A stretch of 64,000 nt of DNA from Glutamicibacter sp. JC586 (lineage in GTDB: Bacteria > Actinomycetota > Actinomycetes > Actinomycetales > Micrococcaceae), in contig NZ_VHIN01000005.1 in NCBI RefSeq assembly GCF_009805585.1, positions 62,001-126,000 on the forward strand, read 5' to 3'. The notes under the pieces are model-generated. The model was not told the DNA's origin. It made no database searches and was given only the letters and a program-made list of their open reading frames with translations. The first letter of the stretch is position 1, and each line of letters starts with the position of its first letter. Shown here piece by piece: positions 9,671-18,356 of the stretch. The position numbers were made by a program, and so were the translations under genes.

Positions 9671-10495
9671 TTATGCGTTGATCCAGCCAAAGCCCAGAGC
9701 AACAAAGAGTACGAATCCCAACAGGATGCGGTACCAGACAAAGAACCGGTAGGAGTGGGTGGAGACGAACTTCAAGAACCAACCAACGATGAAGAAGCCA
9801 ACGACAAAAGCGATGGCCGTAGCCAAACCCGTTTGTGCCAGGGTGTAGACACCTGGTTCGTCCAAGGACTTCACCAGCTTGTACAGACCGGAAGCGTAGA
9901 CCGCTGGAATCGCGAGCAAGAATGAGTAGCGGGCAGCGGCTTCACGGGTGTAGCCCATGAGCAAACCTGCGGTGATCGTTCCGCCAGAGCGTGATACGCC
10001 AGGAATCAGTGCCATGGCCTGCGCTAGACCATAGAACACGCCATGCTTGACCGTGAGCTGGTCTAGTCCCGACTTTTCCTTGCCGTAATGATCCGCTAGT
10101 GCCAAGAAGAGACCGAAGACCACTAATGTCGTGGCGGCCAGCCACAGTGAGCGGAAGTTGGTATCAATGTAGTCCTGGAGCAACAGACCAAGGACCGCGA
10201 TGGGGATAGAACCGACAATAATTAGCCAGCCCATCTTCGCGTCAGGATCCGAGTGTGGAACCTTGCCAACGATAGCTTTGCACCAGGCACCAATGATTCG
10301 CACTATGTCTCGCCAGAAGAACAAGATTACTGCGGTTTCGGTACCCAACTGGGTGATAGCCGTAAAGGCTGCACCGGGGTCTTGGGCGTTGGGTAGGAGT
10401 TCACCAACGATACGGAGGTGCGCTGAGGACGAGATCGGGAGGAACTCGGTCAGGCCCTGGATCAATCCGAGAAATGCTGCTTCAAACCAATTCAC
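9671..10495 (-). CDS. uppP: Undecaprenyl-diphosphatase UppP (BacA)
   Basis: Membrane phosphatase that recycles undecaprenyl diphosphate to the monophosphate carrier for peptidoglycan and other wall polymers; overproduction gives bacitracin resistance. The 274 residues contain about eight membrane segments. The two family motifs are present: [14 protein letters not shown] near residue 14 (with the catalytic Glu) and [10 protein letters not shown] near residue 160. The start is a GTG. It is on the same strand as mshC, with a hairpin between them, so they are probably separate units. Confidence 0.95.
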   Translation of the reverse strand: MNWFEAAFLGLIQGLTEFLPISSSAHLRIVGELLPNAQDPGAAFTAITQLGTETAVILFFWRDIVRIIGAWCKAIVGKVPHSDPDAKMGWLIIVGSIPIAVLGLLLQDYIDTNFRSLWLAATTLVVFGLFLALADHYGKEKSGLDQLTVKHGVFYGLAQAMALIPGVSRSGGTITAGLLMGYTREAAARYSFLLAIPAVYASGLYKLVKSLDEPGVYTLAQTGLATAIAFVVGFFIVGWFLKFVSTHSYRFFVWYRILLGFVLFVALGFGWINA

Positions 10496-10573
10496 CCCTC
10501 GACATTACTTCACCGCCGCCGTGGAACCCGCCTCAAAAACACATTTGGGTCAAAATTCACCCCGTGGTCGTAC

Positions 10574-10783
10574 TCACTGATCTTCTGAGGGTATGGTGAA
10601 AGGCAAAAGTTCAGAATATTGGTCGTAGAGCGCATCTTCGTAGTCTTCAAACGCATCCGCGAGCGCACCGAAAGCCGCATCAACGGACGCTTCCGCGGCG
10701 CCACGACTCTGCGAAACAACAGCAAGGTGTTGTTCGAGACGTGCAATCAGTGACTGCAGTGCAAAGCTAGGATCAGTGCTCAT
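10574..10783 (-). CDS. Small acidic hypothetical protein (69 aa)
   Basis: I do not recognise a domain. The 69 residues are helical and Ala/Glu/Asp-rich, with AFEDYEDALYDQYSELLPF near the end; the pattern is that of a short coiled coil. There is no signal peptide or membrane segment. It lies between uppP and a divergent DUF5703 gene. No clear ribosome site precedes the ATG, and the -1 frame on this strand is also open for 78 codons, so the call rests on amino acid composition and gene spacing. Confidence 0.55.
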   Translation of the reverse strand: MSTDPSFALQSLIARLEQHLAVVSQSRGAAEASVDAAFGALADAFEDYEDALYDQYSELLPFTIPSEDQ

Positions 10784-10827
10784 GGCATTACGCTACAACG
10801 CAAAAGGTTCTTTAGATAGGGGGCAAA

Positions 10828-11067
10828 GTGCTTCAAGAAAGAATTAAGCCACCGCTGCATCATTCAGACGAGCAGCGTTTCGAGTATTTGGTGATCACGT
10901 CGTTTCCCACCGAACCGGTGCACATAGCCCGCGCAGCAATACGAGAGCACGCCGACAACGGCAAGTGGGAACTGATGCGCACCTGCCGTTACGAAGGTGG
11001 AGCTTATAAATACTGGCTTCGCCGGCGAGTCATGCGGATACGAAGCACCCTTCCACCACTGGATTAG
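10828..11067 (+). CDS. DUF5703 family protein
   Basis: 79-residue basic protein. It has the pattern of this actinobacterial family: FEYLVITSFPTEPVHIARAAIREHA, shortened here as FEYLVIT...AIREHA, then NGKWELMRTCRYEGG and a C-terminal YWLRRRVMRI. No function is established for the family. It is divergent from the 69-residue gene and ends 32 bp before the convergent flavoprotein gene. Homologues start nearer FEYLV, so the true start may be slightly downstream of the one given. Confidence 0.7.
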   Translation: MLQERIKPPLHHSDEQRFEYLVITSFPTEPVHIARAAIREHADNGKWELMRTCRYEGGAYKYWLRRRVMRIRSTLPPLD

Positions 11068-11098
11068 CTCTTACTTCATTGACTACATTGCGCCGTGA

Positions 11099-12238
11099 CT
11101 AGTCATGGAGCGGCCCAAGAAGCCAAGAAGCGACGGTGTTGGCAGCCGAAGCGGCGTTGGAAGGGTGGTACCAGCTAGCTTGCACGTCGCGGTATAACCT
11201 TTCGAACTCGGATCCTCTGAAATATCCGCCGCCACCGATGATTTGACCTAGGACCTGTACATTCTCCCTGGCACTTTGCCCTGCAACAGTACGCAATGTA
11301 ACAAGCTTCGGGAACCACTGATCACCGTGATCAACGACCGCTTCCAGGTCTCCAGCAATCACGCGTTGTAGCGCGTCCAAAGAGATCAGGCGCATCGCCG
11401 CTTCCGAGAGTAAATCTCGAGAACGTACGTCTTGTGAATACTTGGTGCCGTCATGACGTACTTTCTTGTTTAGCCAGTGGCGCGCTAATATTACAGCCCG
11501 GTCAGCGATGCCAACGTAGACACTTGCCGTCAGCGTTAGGAAGGAAGCAAAAATTCCGAAGACCAAAAGATCGGGATTTGGCCCAAGTGCTAGTCGGCTA
11601 TGAACCCAGTCCTTGGGCGCCACTGCGTTCTCTAGTTTGGTCGAGTGTGATTGGCTGGCCCGCATGCCAAGGGTGTTCCAATCTCCCATCGATTTCACTC
11701 CTGGACCCTTGGCGACAAATCCATGGACTAGCTCATTACTAGATTCGTCTTTACCGAAGACCCCGAGGCGTGTGTACGCTGGCGAGAGCGAGGTGAAGAT
11801 TTTCATACCGTTGAAGGTCACTGATCCGTCGTCACCAGTTACGGCTTGGGTCTTTGAGTCAAAAAGCACAGAGTCGTTACCTGGCTCAGAGATTCCGAAG
11901 GCCATCACCTCACCTTGCGCGATCCAGTCAGTCACCATGTTCAGGCGGTCATCACCGCGCGCTGCGAGTAGGTGGGCGACTCCGGCCCACACCTGGTGCA
12001 TATTAACTGCCAATGCGGTTGCAGGAGCGGCTGTTGCCAGTCGACGTTGGGCCAGAGCCAGCTGTTCAAAATCCCAGCCCAGTCCCCCAAGCTCAACAGG
12101 GATCAGTGCTTTGAGGTAACCGAGAGAGACCAATTCTTCAAAGTCCTCGGTGCAGAAAGTGTTTTCTGCATCGTAGATCGAGGCGCGTTCGCGAAATCGT
12201 TCCAACAGCTCGTCCGAAAGAATCGACTCAATACTCAA
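11099..12238 (-). CDS. Acyl-CoA dehydrogenase-fold flavoprotein
   Basis: 379 residues with the three-domain acyl-CoA dehydrogenase layout: an N-terminal helical domain (GYLKALIPVELGGLG), a beta domain with the FAD motif region AFGISEPGNDS, and a C-terminal helical domain ending GGGGYFRGSEFERLYRDV. The usual motif with catalytic Glu, as in GGYGYIMEYP of the gene at 56558, is changed here to GGGGYFRGSEFERL. The C-terminal WYHPSNAAS resembles flavin monooxygenases of the DszC type more than dehydrogenases. The start is TTG at 12238, supported by AGGAG seven bases upstream. The substrate is unknown. It is preceded by an M20 peptidase gene on the same strand, 42 bp away. Confidence 0.8.
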   Translation of the reverse strand: MSIESILSDELLERFRERASIYDAENTFCTEDFEELVSLGYLKALIPVELGGLGWDFEQLALAQRRLATAAPATALAVNMHQVWAGVAHLLAARGDDRLNMVTDWIAQGEVMAFGISEPGNDSVLFDSKTQAVTGDDGSVTFNGMKIFTSLSPAYTRLGVFGKDESSNELVHGFVAKGPGVKSMGDWNTLGMRASQSHSTKLENAVAPKDWVHSRLALGPNPDLLVFGIFASFLTLTASVYVGIADRAVILARHWLNKKVRHDGTKYSQDVRSRDLLSEAAMRLISLDALQRVIAGDLEAVVDHGDQWFPKLVTLRTVAGQSARENVQVLGQIIGGGGYFRGSEFERLYRDVQASWYHPSNAASAANTVASWLLGPLHD

Positions 12239-12280
12239 CGTTCTACTCCTGAAAATTGTTGGGGCTGGGGCACGACGAAT

Positions 12281-13597
12281 TTAATAGGTGCGCAATAGAT
12301 TCTCTAAAACGCGCACACCGAACTTGATAGAGTCCACCGGGACCCGTTCGTCTACCCCATGGAACATTCCCGTGAAATCAAGTTCGGCCGGAAGTTGCAA
12401 CGGCGCAAAACCGTAGCCCGTAATCCCCAGAGTAGCCAGCCATTTGTTATCGGTTCCTCCGGAGAGCATATACGGCAGCACAATTGCTTCTGGGTCTTGC
12501 TCCAACAAGGACTGCACCATGCTGTCCACAAGTTCACCGGCAAAAGGAACTTCCAAGGAGTCTTGCTCATGAACCATGGACAGTTCGACGCCCGCCCCAG
12601 CCAATTCACGCAGCGTTTCCAAGGTAGCTTCATGTTCTTCAGGCAAGGTACGGCAATCAATGAGCGCTTCAGCTTGTCCTGGGATGACGTTGTGCTTGTA
12701 TCCTGCTTGCAAAGCCGAGGGATTGGCCGTGTTTTGCAGCGTGGCTCCGACAAATCGAGAGACATTACCCATGGCTTCTAACAGTGGTTGTGGCTTCTGC
12801 GGATCGAACTCCAGACCTGCCAACTCGGCGACTTGTTCCATCAATGCAGTAGTGGTCTTCGTGTAGGACAACGGCCATTGGTGCTCGCCTATACGATGGA
12901 CCGCCCCAGCAAGGTTGGTGACCGCATTATCACCGTTGATCTGCGAACCGTGCCCAGCCATCCCCTGCGCGGTGAGTTTGAGCCACGCAATCCCCTTTTC
13001 AGCAGTTTGAAGCATATAGGCCCGGCGCCCATTTATGTCCACCGAGAATCCGCCGACTTCACTAATGGCTTCGGTAGCACCGGCGAAAAGCTCTGGATGA
13101 TTCTTCACCATCCAGCCGGCACCATAGTCGCCGCCTGCTTCTTCATCCGCAAAGAAGGCAATGACGAGGTCTCGGCGAGGAGCAATATTTTCACGGTGAA
13201 GGTGCAAGATGGCGGCGAGAATCATGGCATCCATATTCTTCATGTCCACTGCCCCGCGCCCCCAGATCATTTTGTCGATGATCTGCGCTCCGAACGGATC
13301 CACGCTCCACTCTTCGGCGATCGCTGGCACAACATCCAGGTGTCCGTGCACAATTAAGGCCGGCAATGTACTATCGGTACCGATAATTCGGAAGACAACG
13401 TTTGCTCTACCAGGGGCAGACTCATAGATCGTAGAATCGATGCCTGCCTCAGCCAAGCGGTGCACCACGTATTGTGCGGCTTCAAGTTCCCCCGCTCCTT
13501 TATTGCCGCCGAAGTTTGTTGTATCAATTCTGATGAGGTCTTGGCAGATGTCTATAGCTTCTTGTTCCATACGTTTAATGGCAGTAGCAGTAGTCAT
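12281..13597 (-). CDS. M20 family metallopeptidase (ArgE/DapE/carboxypeptidase-like)
   Basis: Cytoplasmic dinuclear zinc hydrolase, 438 residues. Ligands seen: LIVHGHLDVVPA near residue 85, the bridging Asp in WGRGAVDMKN near residue 115, the catalytic Glu pair in FFADEEAGGDYG near residue 150, and GTDNKW near 390. The dimerisation lid is between about residues 200 and 315. Family members remove acyl or amino acid groups from peptides and amino acids. The sequence is closer to the broad M20/M25/M40 group than to DapE proper, and the substrate is unknown. It may be co-transcribed with the flavoprotein gene downstream. Confidence 0.87.
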   Translation of the reverse strand: MTTATAIKRMEQEAIDICQDLIRIDTTNFGGNKGAGELEAAQYVVHRLAEAGIDSTIYESAPGRANVVFRIIGTDSTLPALIVHGHLDVVPAIAEEWSVDPFGAQIIDKMIWGRGAVDMKNMDAMILAAILHLHRENIAPRRDLVIAFFADEEAGGDYGAGWMVKNHPELFAGATEAISEVGGFSVDINGRRAYMLQTAEKGIAWLKLTAQGMAGHGSQINGDNAVTNLAGAVHRIGEHQWPLSYTKTTTALMEQVAELAGLEFDPQKPQPLLEAMGNVSRFVGATLQNTANPSALQAGYKHNVIPGQAEALIDCRTLPEEHEATLETLRELAGAGVELSMVHEQDSLEVPFAGELVDSMVQSLLEQDPEAIVLPYMLSGGTDNKWLATLGITGYGFAPLQLPAELDFTGMFHGVDERVPVDSIKFGVRVLENLLRTY

Positions 13598-13683
13598 CCT
13601 CTAAGAACCTTTCGCAGCAGTTGTTCTATTGCCCACCCTAGTGCGCGATTGGCGTTTCGTCTTCAGCAGGGGAAACGAAACTC

Positions 13684-14661
13684 CTACCCATGTAATTTTT
13701 CGTAGGCTTTCCGAGCCCCGGGATGCAGTTGTTGACCGGAGGTACTGATCAATGAGTCGGGAGTCAAACTTTGGATTCCCTCGCTACCTTCGGGAATCAG
13801 CATGGTCGAGCGCGTAGCGAGCATTTGCACGATTGCCGCGGCGGTGCTGTCAGGCAAGTCTTTGCGTGTCATCAGCAGATTGCTGACGCCAATGGTGTTG
13901 ACGCCTTCAGTGTTGGGGTAGGTATTTTGAGGGATGACCACCTGGTCATAGAGCCCGGGGTAAGTCTCGCGTAGTGTCGGGAGAACTGCTGAGACATCTA
14001 GGAGCTTCAGCTTACGTTCTGAAGCCAACTTAGATAATGACGTGACAGGCATTCCTCCAAAGAGGAACAGAGCGTCGATCGTTCCTTGACGTAGCGCATG
14101 AATCCCCGAACCGTATCCCAGTTTCAGCTCAACCGGAGCGTTCGAAGCGTTCTTGAGCCCTGCTGCTTGCAAGATTCTTTGCCCTGTCACCCACGTGCCA
14201 GAGCCAGCGGCACCGGCACCGATTTTACGCTTCTCCAGTTCTTCAAAGGCACCGATCCCACTATCAGCACTGACGATGCAATGGAAATAGTTCTGATATA
14301 TCCGCCCGAGTGCCACCAGCCGTTCTTCAGGCTCCCGATTGTTGTTGAATTGCGCGACGGTGTCGCCCAGACCCAAAGCAAGTTGGGCTTTGCCATCAGC
14401 CAGTAGCTGGAGGTTTTGAAACGACCCCTGAGTCTTGAGCACGTCAGTTTGTTCAGTGACGTCCGCGTCAAGCATGGCTCTAGACAGCAATTGGGCGAAT
14501 TCAATGTATCTACCGCCTTCTTCGCCTGATGCAATCACCAGATGGTTGGTGGGCTTCGGTGCAGTACACGAGGTAAGACCCAACGAGGCGGCACCCATTG
14601 GAAGAGCAAGAAGACACTGGATCAAGGTGCGCCGCTTGAGTACGTTTCGGTTACTACTCAT
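13684..14661 (-). CDS. TAXI family (TRAP-type) solute-binding lipoprotein
   Basis: Extracytoplasmic binding protein, 325 residues from the ATG at 14661. That start has AGGAGG six bases upstream and overlaps the kinase stop by 8 bp; a longer frame reaches 14709. The signal peptide (RRTLIQCLLALPMGAASLGL) ends in lipobox LTSC, so it is a predicted lipoprotein. The mature part has the TAXI features IASGEEGGRYIEFAQLL, AAGSGTWVTGQRIL and ALFLFGGMP. TAXI proteins normally feed a fused DctQM permease, often for glutamate or dicarboxylates. No permease is in the window. The overlap with a sensor kinase gene suggests a role in sensing. Confidence 0.88.
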   Translation of the reverse strand: MSSNRNVLKRRTLIQCLLALPMGAASLGLTSCTAPKPTNHLVIASGEEGGRYIEFAQLLSRAMLDADVTEQTDVLKTQGSFQNLQLLADGKAQLALGLGDTVAQFNNNREPEERLVALGRIYQNYFHCIVSADSGIGAFEELEKRKIGAGAAGSGTWVTGQRILQAAGLKNASNAPVELKLGYGSGIHALRQGTIDALFLFGGMPVTSLSKLASERKLKLLDVSAVLPTLRETYPGLYDQVVIPQNTYPNTEGVNTIGVSNLLMTRKDLPDSTAAAIVQMLATRSTMLIPEGSEGIQSLTPDSLISTSGQQLHPGARKAYEKLHG

Positions 14662-16087
14662 CCTCGACCTCCTCAGCCTTGGTGACCCGACGCAACGAGA
14701 TCGTGGCACAAAGCCCCGATCCCTGCTCCGAAGCCAATTTCAGTTCTCCTCCATTGGCCCGTGCGAGCCGATCAACAATTGCAATGCCTAGTCCGGTACC
14801 AGGACTAGAGCTCACGGTGCTCCCGCGCCAGAATCTTTCCCCCACATGCTCTAAATCGGTGGCGCTCATCCCCGGCCCATGATCCTGAACTTGAATTTCG
14901 ACCGTTCGTTCAAATTCCTGAACGTTCAAATTAATCAGCACCCCTGGCGCATATTTGATCGCGTTGGAAAGCAGCTCGGCAAGCATCTGCTGCAACTCAA
15001 ATCCATTACCCCAGGCTAGGACTGGGCCTGAGGACTTTTTACTCGCCTCAACCATCAGCTGATTTCCTGATTGCTCAGCCCTCAGGGATTGCCGTTCGAC
15101 TTCTTCAATAAGAATCTGTTCAGCGTCGATACGTTCAAGTTTTCGTTGATCCCTAGGCAATGATTGATCCGCGGCCTGTTCATTGAGTCGATGCTCTGCC
15201 GTGGCCAGCCGAAGGACCCCGTCCAATAGTGACTCGACCCGGCCAAGTTCTAGCTCAACGGCTTGTAGCCCCTCGACGTCTTCAGGTTTCGACAGCCGCA
15301 TTTTCAGTAGGTCTACGCGTAGTCGCAAGGCGGCGACCGGGTTGCGAAGTTGATGCGACGTCTCAGCGATCAGTTCCCGTTGCTGTTGTAGGCTAGTGGC
15401 CATTGCTTGGGCCATCTGACTCACGGATCGGGACAACTGACGAAGCTCGGGTGGACCTACTTCTTCTAGAGCTACTGGACGTTTAGTTTTAGACAATCGC
15501 TGAACTGCGTCGTCTAGTGAGTGGACCGGGCGCAATACCCATGCCGTCAGACGGTCCGCAAGCAAGAGAAAACCCGCTCCGATACTCAGTGTTATCAAGA
15601 CCAGCGCGGCTGTTTTTTGCAGCACTCGCAATCTCGCCTGCTCTAAGTTGACTTGCATCGTTACCGACCCAAGCACTTGAGCAGAGTTGCCGAAAGGCCG
15701 CGTTATCAAGATCTGTTCGTGGCTGAAAGGATTGATCTCTGAAATCTTGCTCTGCTCGAGATTGAGCCCCGCAGTGTAAATCGCTTCTTGAACGTTTCGA
15801 TCGCTCGGCTTGATGTCCCCTGAAACGAGTTGTCTGCCATTATGAACAATCAGTAAAGCCTCGTCATAGAGCTCAGAATAGGTATTCATCTCTAGCTGAA
15901 GCATGTACAAGTCATCATCGCTTTGGGCCTGCGAAGATAGTTGAACGAAACGAGCCAGCGATGCCAGACGGTTAACTTGAATGCTGACGGTCTCGTCGCG
16001 GCTGACGCCCTGGGCTAGGGCAGCGCACACCAGAACCACGATCACGCTAATCAGCGCTCCGAGCACCAAAAGCACTCGCAATCTCAT
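14654..16087 (-). CDS. Two-component sensor histidine kinase (TctE-like)
   Basis: Membrane sensor kinase, 477 residues. TM1 is at about 1-25 and TM2 at about 165-190, with a 140-residue extracytoplasmic domain between. A HAMP-like linker leads to the phosphoacceptor box ETSHQLRNPVAALRL (His near 245). N box is ELLSNAIKYAPG, G1 is DHGPGMSATD and G2 is GTGLGIAIVDRLA. The layout is like that of TctE. The ATG overlaps the regulator gene by 4 bp, and the 3' end overlaps the TAXI lipoprotein gene, so the three genes form a coupled operon. The lipoprotein is a plausible ligand-loaded partner of the external domain (inference). Confidence 0.92.
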   Translation of the reverse strand: MRLRVLLVLGALISVIVVLVCAALAQGVSRDETVSIQVNRLASLARFVQLSSQAQSDDDLYMLQLEMNTYSELYDEALLIVHNGRQLVSGDIKPSDRNVQEAIYTAGLNLEQSKISEINPFSHEQILITRPFGNSAQVLGSVTMQVNLEQARLRVLQKTAALVLITLSIGAGFLLLADRLTAWVLRPVHSLDDAVQRLSKTKRPVALEEVGPPELRQLSRSVSQMAQAMATSLQQQRELIAETSHQLRNPVAALRLRVDLLKMRLSKPEDVEGLQAVELELGRVESLLDGVLRLATAEHRLNEQAADQSLPRDQRKLERIDAEQILIEEVERQSLRAEQSGNQLMVEASKKSSGPVLAWGNGFELQQMLAELLSNAIKYAPGVLINLNVQEFERTVEIQVQDHGPGMSATDLEHVGERFWRGSTVSSSPGTGLGIAIVDRLARANGGELKLASEQGSGLCATISLRRVTKAEEVEDE

Positions 16088-16782
16088 CGTTGAGCGACCT
16101 CAAGTCGGTAGCCAACACCGCGTACATTAACGATCATTCCAGGGCTTTCCAACTTAGCCCTAAGGCCTGTGAGGTGAACATCCAGCGAGCGAGATACCGC
16201 AAGAAACGCGTCTCCCCAGAGCTGGTCAAGAATTTGTTCACGTGTCACTACCGAGCCGGCATGCTGGGCCAAGAGACTGAGCAACTCGAACTCCTTGGCG
16301 GTCAGTCCCAAACCTCTCCCGAAGAGCGTTGCCTCATGCTTATCAAAGTCAATCACTAGTGGACCGGCAACAATGCGTGCTTCTGCGGCGTGCGTATTTA
16401 GTCGAGAGCGCCGGGCAACTGCTTCAATTCTTGCTAGCAGGACACTTAGCCCGATGGGTTTAATGAGATAGTCGTCCGCGCCCTGGCGCAATCCACGGAC
16501 GACGCTGCGTTCGTCGTCCTGAGCAGTCAGAACGATCACCGGCACTTCGCTAACTAGCCTCAGTTTGCGTAAAACATCCAGACCGTGAATATCCGGCAAC
16601 CCAAGGTCAAGAAGTATCAGCTCTGCTTGCTGATGACGTAACAATGCATCAGCACCGCTGGAAACGTGAATGGCTTGATGTCCCGAAGTTGTCACTGCGT
16701 CGCGAAGGGCGTCCGCTAGGGCCTGGTCGTCTTCGACGATCAACAGCTGCACGGTATCATCACCCCTAGCTTTGCGAGTCAT
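16084..16782 (-). CDS. Response regulator, OmpR/PhoB type (TctD-like)
   Basis: 232 residues: an N-terminal receiver domain with acidic pocket VEDDQ, phospho-acceptor Asp in LILLDLGLPD, Thr in VLTAQDD and Lys in LIKPIG. A C-terminal winged helix follows, with LTAKEFELLSLLA and RGVGYRLE. First gene of the regulator-kinase-TAXI operon. Two starts are possible: ATG at 16782 with AGAGGA eight bases upstream, or GTG at 16752 with AGGGGTG eight bases upstream. The second gives a protein beginning directly at the receiver strand. Confidence 0.93.
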   Translation of the reverse strand: MTRKARGDDTVQLLIVEDDQALADALRDAVTTSGHQAIHVSSGADALLRHQQAELILLDLGLPDIHGLDVLRKLRLVSEVPVIVLTAQDDERSVVRGLRQGADDYLIKPIGLSVLLARIEAVARRSRLNTHAAEARIVAGPLVIDFDKHEATLFGRGLGLTAKEFELLSLLAQHAGSVVTREQILDQLWGDAFLAVSRSLDVHLTGLRAKLESPGMIVNVRGVGYRLEVAQR

Positions 16783-16997
16783 CGACTCGTTCCTCTTTGA
16801 CGCATTAACTCTAACAAGCGCCGGAGGGGCGGCTCTCCTTGCTGGTTCTCAAGTCCTAAGAAAGTGTTAGTACTTGCCTTTCAGTTTGCGAGTAACGCAA
16901 ATCACTACCAGTATTGATAGCGATCTCAAGCGCTTGTGGCACACATCACTGTAGATGGGTGTCAGGCGACTCGCACGGTGAGCAAAGGAATGACTTA

Positions 16998-18281
16998 ATG
17001 AGTGAAAGTACGCAGGCGCCCGGTGCCCAAATCGAAAGCGACGGGCCACCACGCTGGAAAATCATCGGGCCCGGATTAGTTGTCGCTGCGACAGGGGTTG
17101 GCGCTGCTGACATGGTTGCCACCCTCGTCGCTGGTAGCCAGTACGGGTACGCCTTGCTCTGGGCGGTCATCCTGGGCGTCATTCTAAAGATCGTGTTGGT
17201 TGAAGGCGCTGGCCGCTACACCCTCGCCACCGGCAAGACCATCTTCGAGGGATGGAAGTCCCTAGGAAAATGGACTACCTGGTACTTCGGGCCCTACATC
17301 ATCATTTGGGGCTTTGTTTACGGCGCTACCGCCATGAGCTCCGCTGCCTTGCCTCTTGCCGCACTCATGCCGGCGGTGGATTTGAAGATTTGGGCTGTAC
17401 TCATGGGCCTCTTGGGCTTCGTGATGGTCTGGTTTGGCCGTTATCACTTCTTTGAAAAGATCACAGCGGTACTCGTGGGCATCATGTTTGTCACCGTAGT
17501 TGGCTTGGCCGTTATCGCGGTTCCCAACGTACCGAATATGCTGACCGGGTTGATCCCTATGATCCCTTCGGGCGGCGTGGTCTACACCTTGGCTTTGGCC
17601 GGCGGTGTCGGTGGAACGATCACCTTGGCAGCCTACGGATACTGGCTGCGTGAAAAAGGCTGGTACTCCCCTAAGTGGATGCGCGTGATGCGCATCGACA
17701 ACTCCATGGCCTACGTAATGACCGGCGTATTTGTCATCGCAATGCTGATTGTTGGCGCCGAAGTTGTTCAGTCAGCAGGCGTGGCTATCTCCGGCAGCGA
17801 CGAAGGACTACTTGACCTTTCCGAAGTCTTGCGTCAGAAATATGGCGCCGTAGTCGGCAACGGATTCCTCATTGGCTTCTGGGCCGCTTCCTTCTCTTCG
17901 ATCATCGGTGTGTGGAATGGCGTTTCACTAATGTTCGCCGATTTCTGGGGTCATATGCGTAAGCGCCCAGCAAATCACCCGGACACGATGACCGGCGGCA
18001 AGTACTTCAAGTTTTACGTCCTGTGGCTCACCTTCCCACCGATGGTGCTATTCCTGCTGGATAAACCAATCGCGCTGATCCTTGCCTACGGTGTTCTGGG
18101 TGCCTTGTTCATGCCATTCTTGGCCGTCACATTATTGGGGCTGCTCAACGGCAAACGAATTCCTAAGCAGTGGGCCAACCGTTGGCACACCAATACCGCA
18201 TTGGCCATTACGGCCGTGTTGTTCATCGTCCTTGGCGTGCAGCAACTTTATAAGTCGCTTTCCCCACTCTGGGCGGGTTAG
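16998..18281 (+). CDS. Nramp-like metal ion transporter lacking DPGN and MPH motifs
   Basis: 427-residue membrane protein with about eleven predicted segments. The start GPGLVVAATGVGAADMVATLV aligns by position with Nramp TM1, where classical members have a DPGN metal-binding motif; here the position reads GAAD. In the TM6 region the classical MPH is replaced by GGTITLAAYGYW. The ion is therefore uncertain: manganese/iron transport cannot be assumed, and Nramp-related magnesium or other carriers also depart from these motifs. The ATG at 16998 is chosen for AAAGGA upstream; the frame is open from 16914. Divergent from the TAXI two-component operon. A hairpin follows the stop. Confidence 0.82.
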   Translation: MSESTQAPGAQIESDGPPRWKIIGPGLVVAATGVGAADMVATLVAGSQYGYALLWAVILGVILKIVLVEGAGRYTLATGKTIFEGWKSLGKWTTWYFGPYIIIWGFVYGATAMSSAALPLAALMPAVDLKIWAVLMGLLGFVMVWFGRYHFFEKITAVLVGIMFVTVVGLAVIAVPNVPNMLTGLIPMIPSGGVVYTLALAGGVGGTITLAAYGYWLREKGWYSPKWMRVMRIDNSMAYVMTGVFVIAMLIVGAEVVQSAGVAISGSDEGLLDLSEVLRQKYGAVVGNGFLIGFWAASFSSIIGVWNGVSLMFADFWGHMRKRPANHPDTMTGGKYFKFYVLWLTFPPMVLFLLDKPIALILAYGVLGALFMPFLAVTLLGLLNGKRIPKQWANRWHTNTALAITAVLFIVLGVQQLYKSLSPLWAG

Positions 18282-18299
18282 GCTCCGCCTGATCCCACC

Positions 18300-18336
18300 G
18301 AGCCGTCGCCCAATATTGCACAATAGGCGACGGCTC
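18300..18336 (+). terminator. Hairpin after the Nramp-like gene
   Basis: Exact 11-bp inverted repeat, arms 18300-18310 and 18326-18336, 15-base AT-rich loop. No T-run follows on the plus strand, and the next gene starts 20 bp later, so it may attenuate rather than terminate. Confidence 0.5.
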
Positions 18337-18356
18337 CGGCAGTTAAGCTGAAGTTT

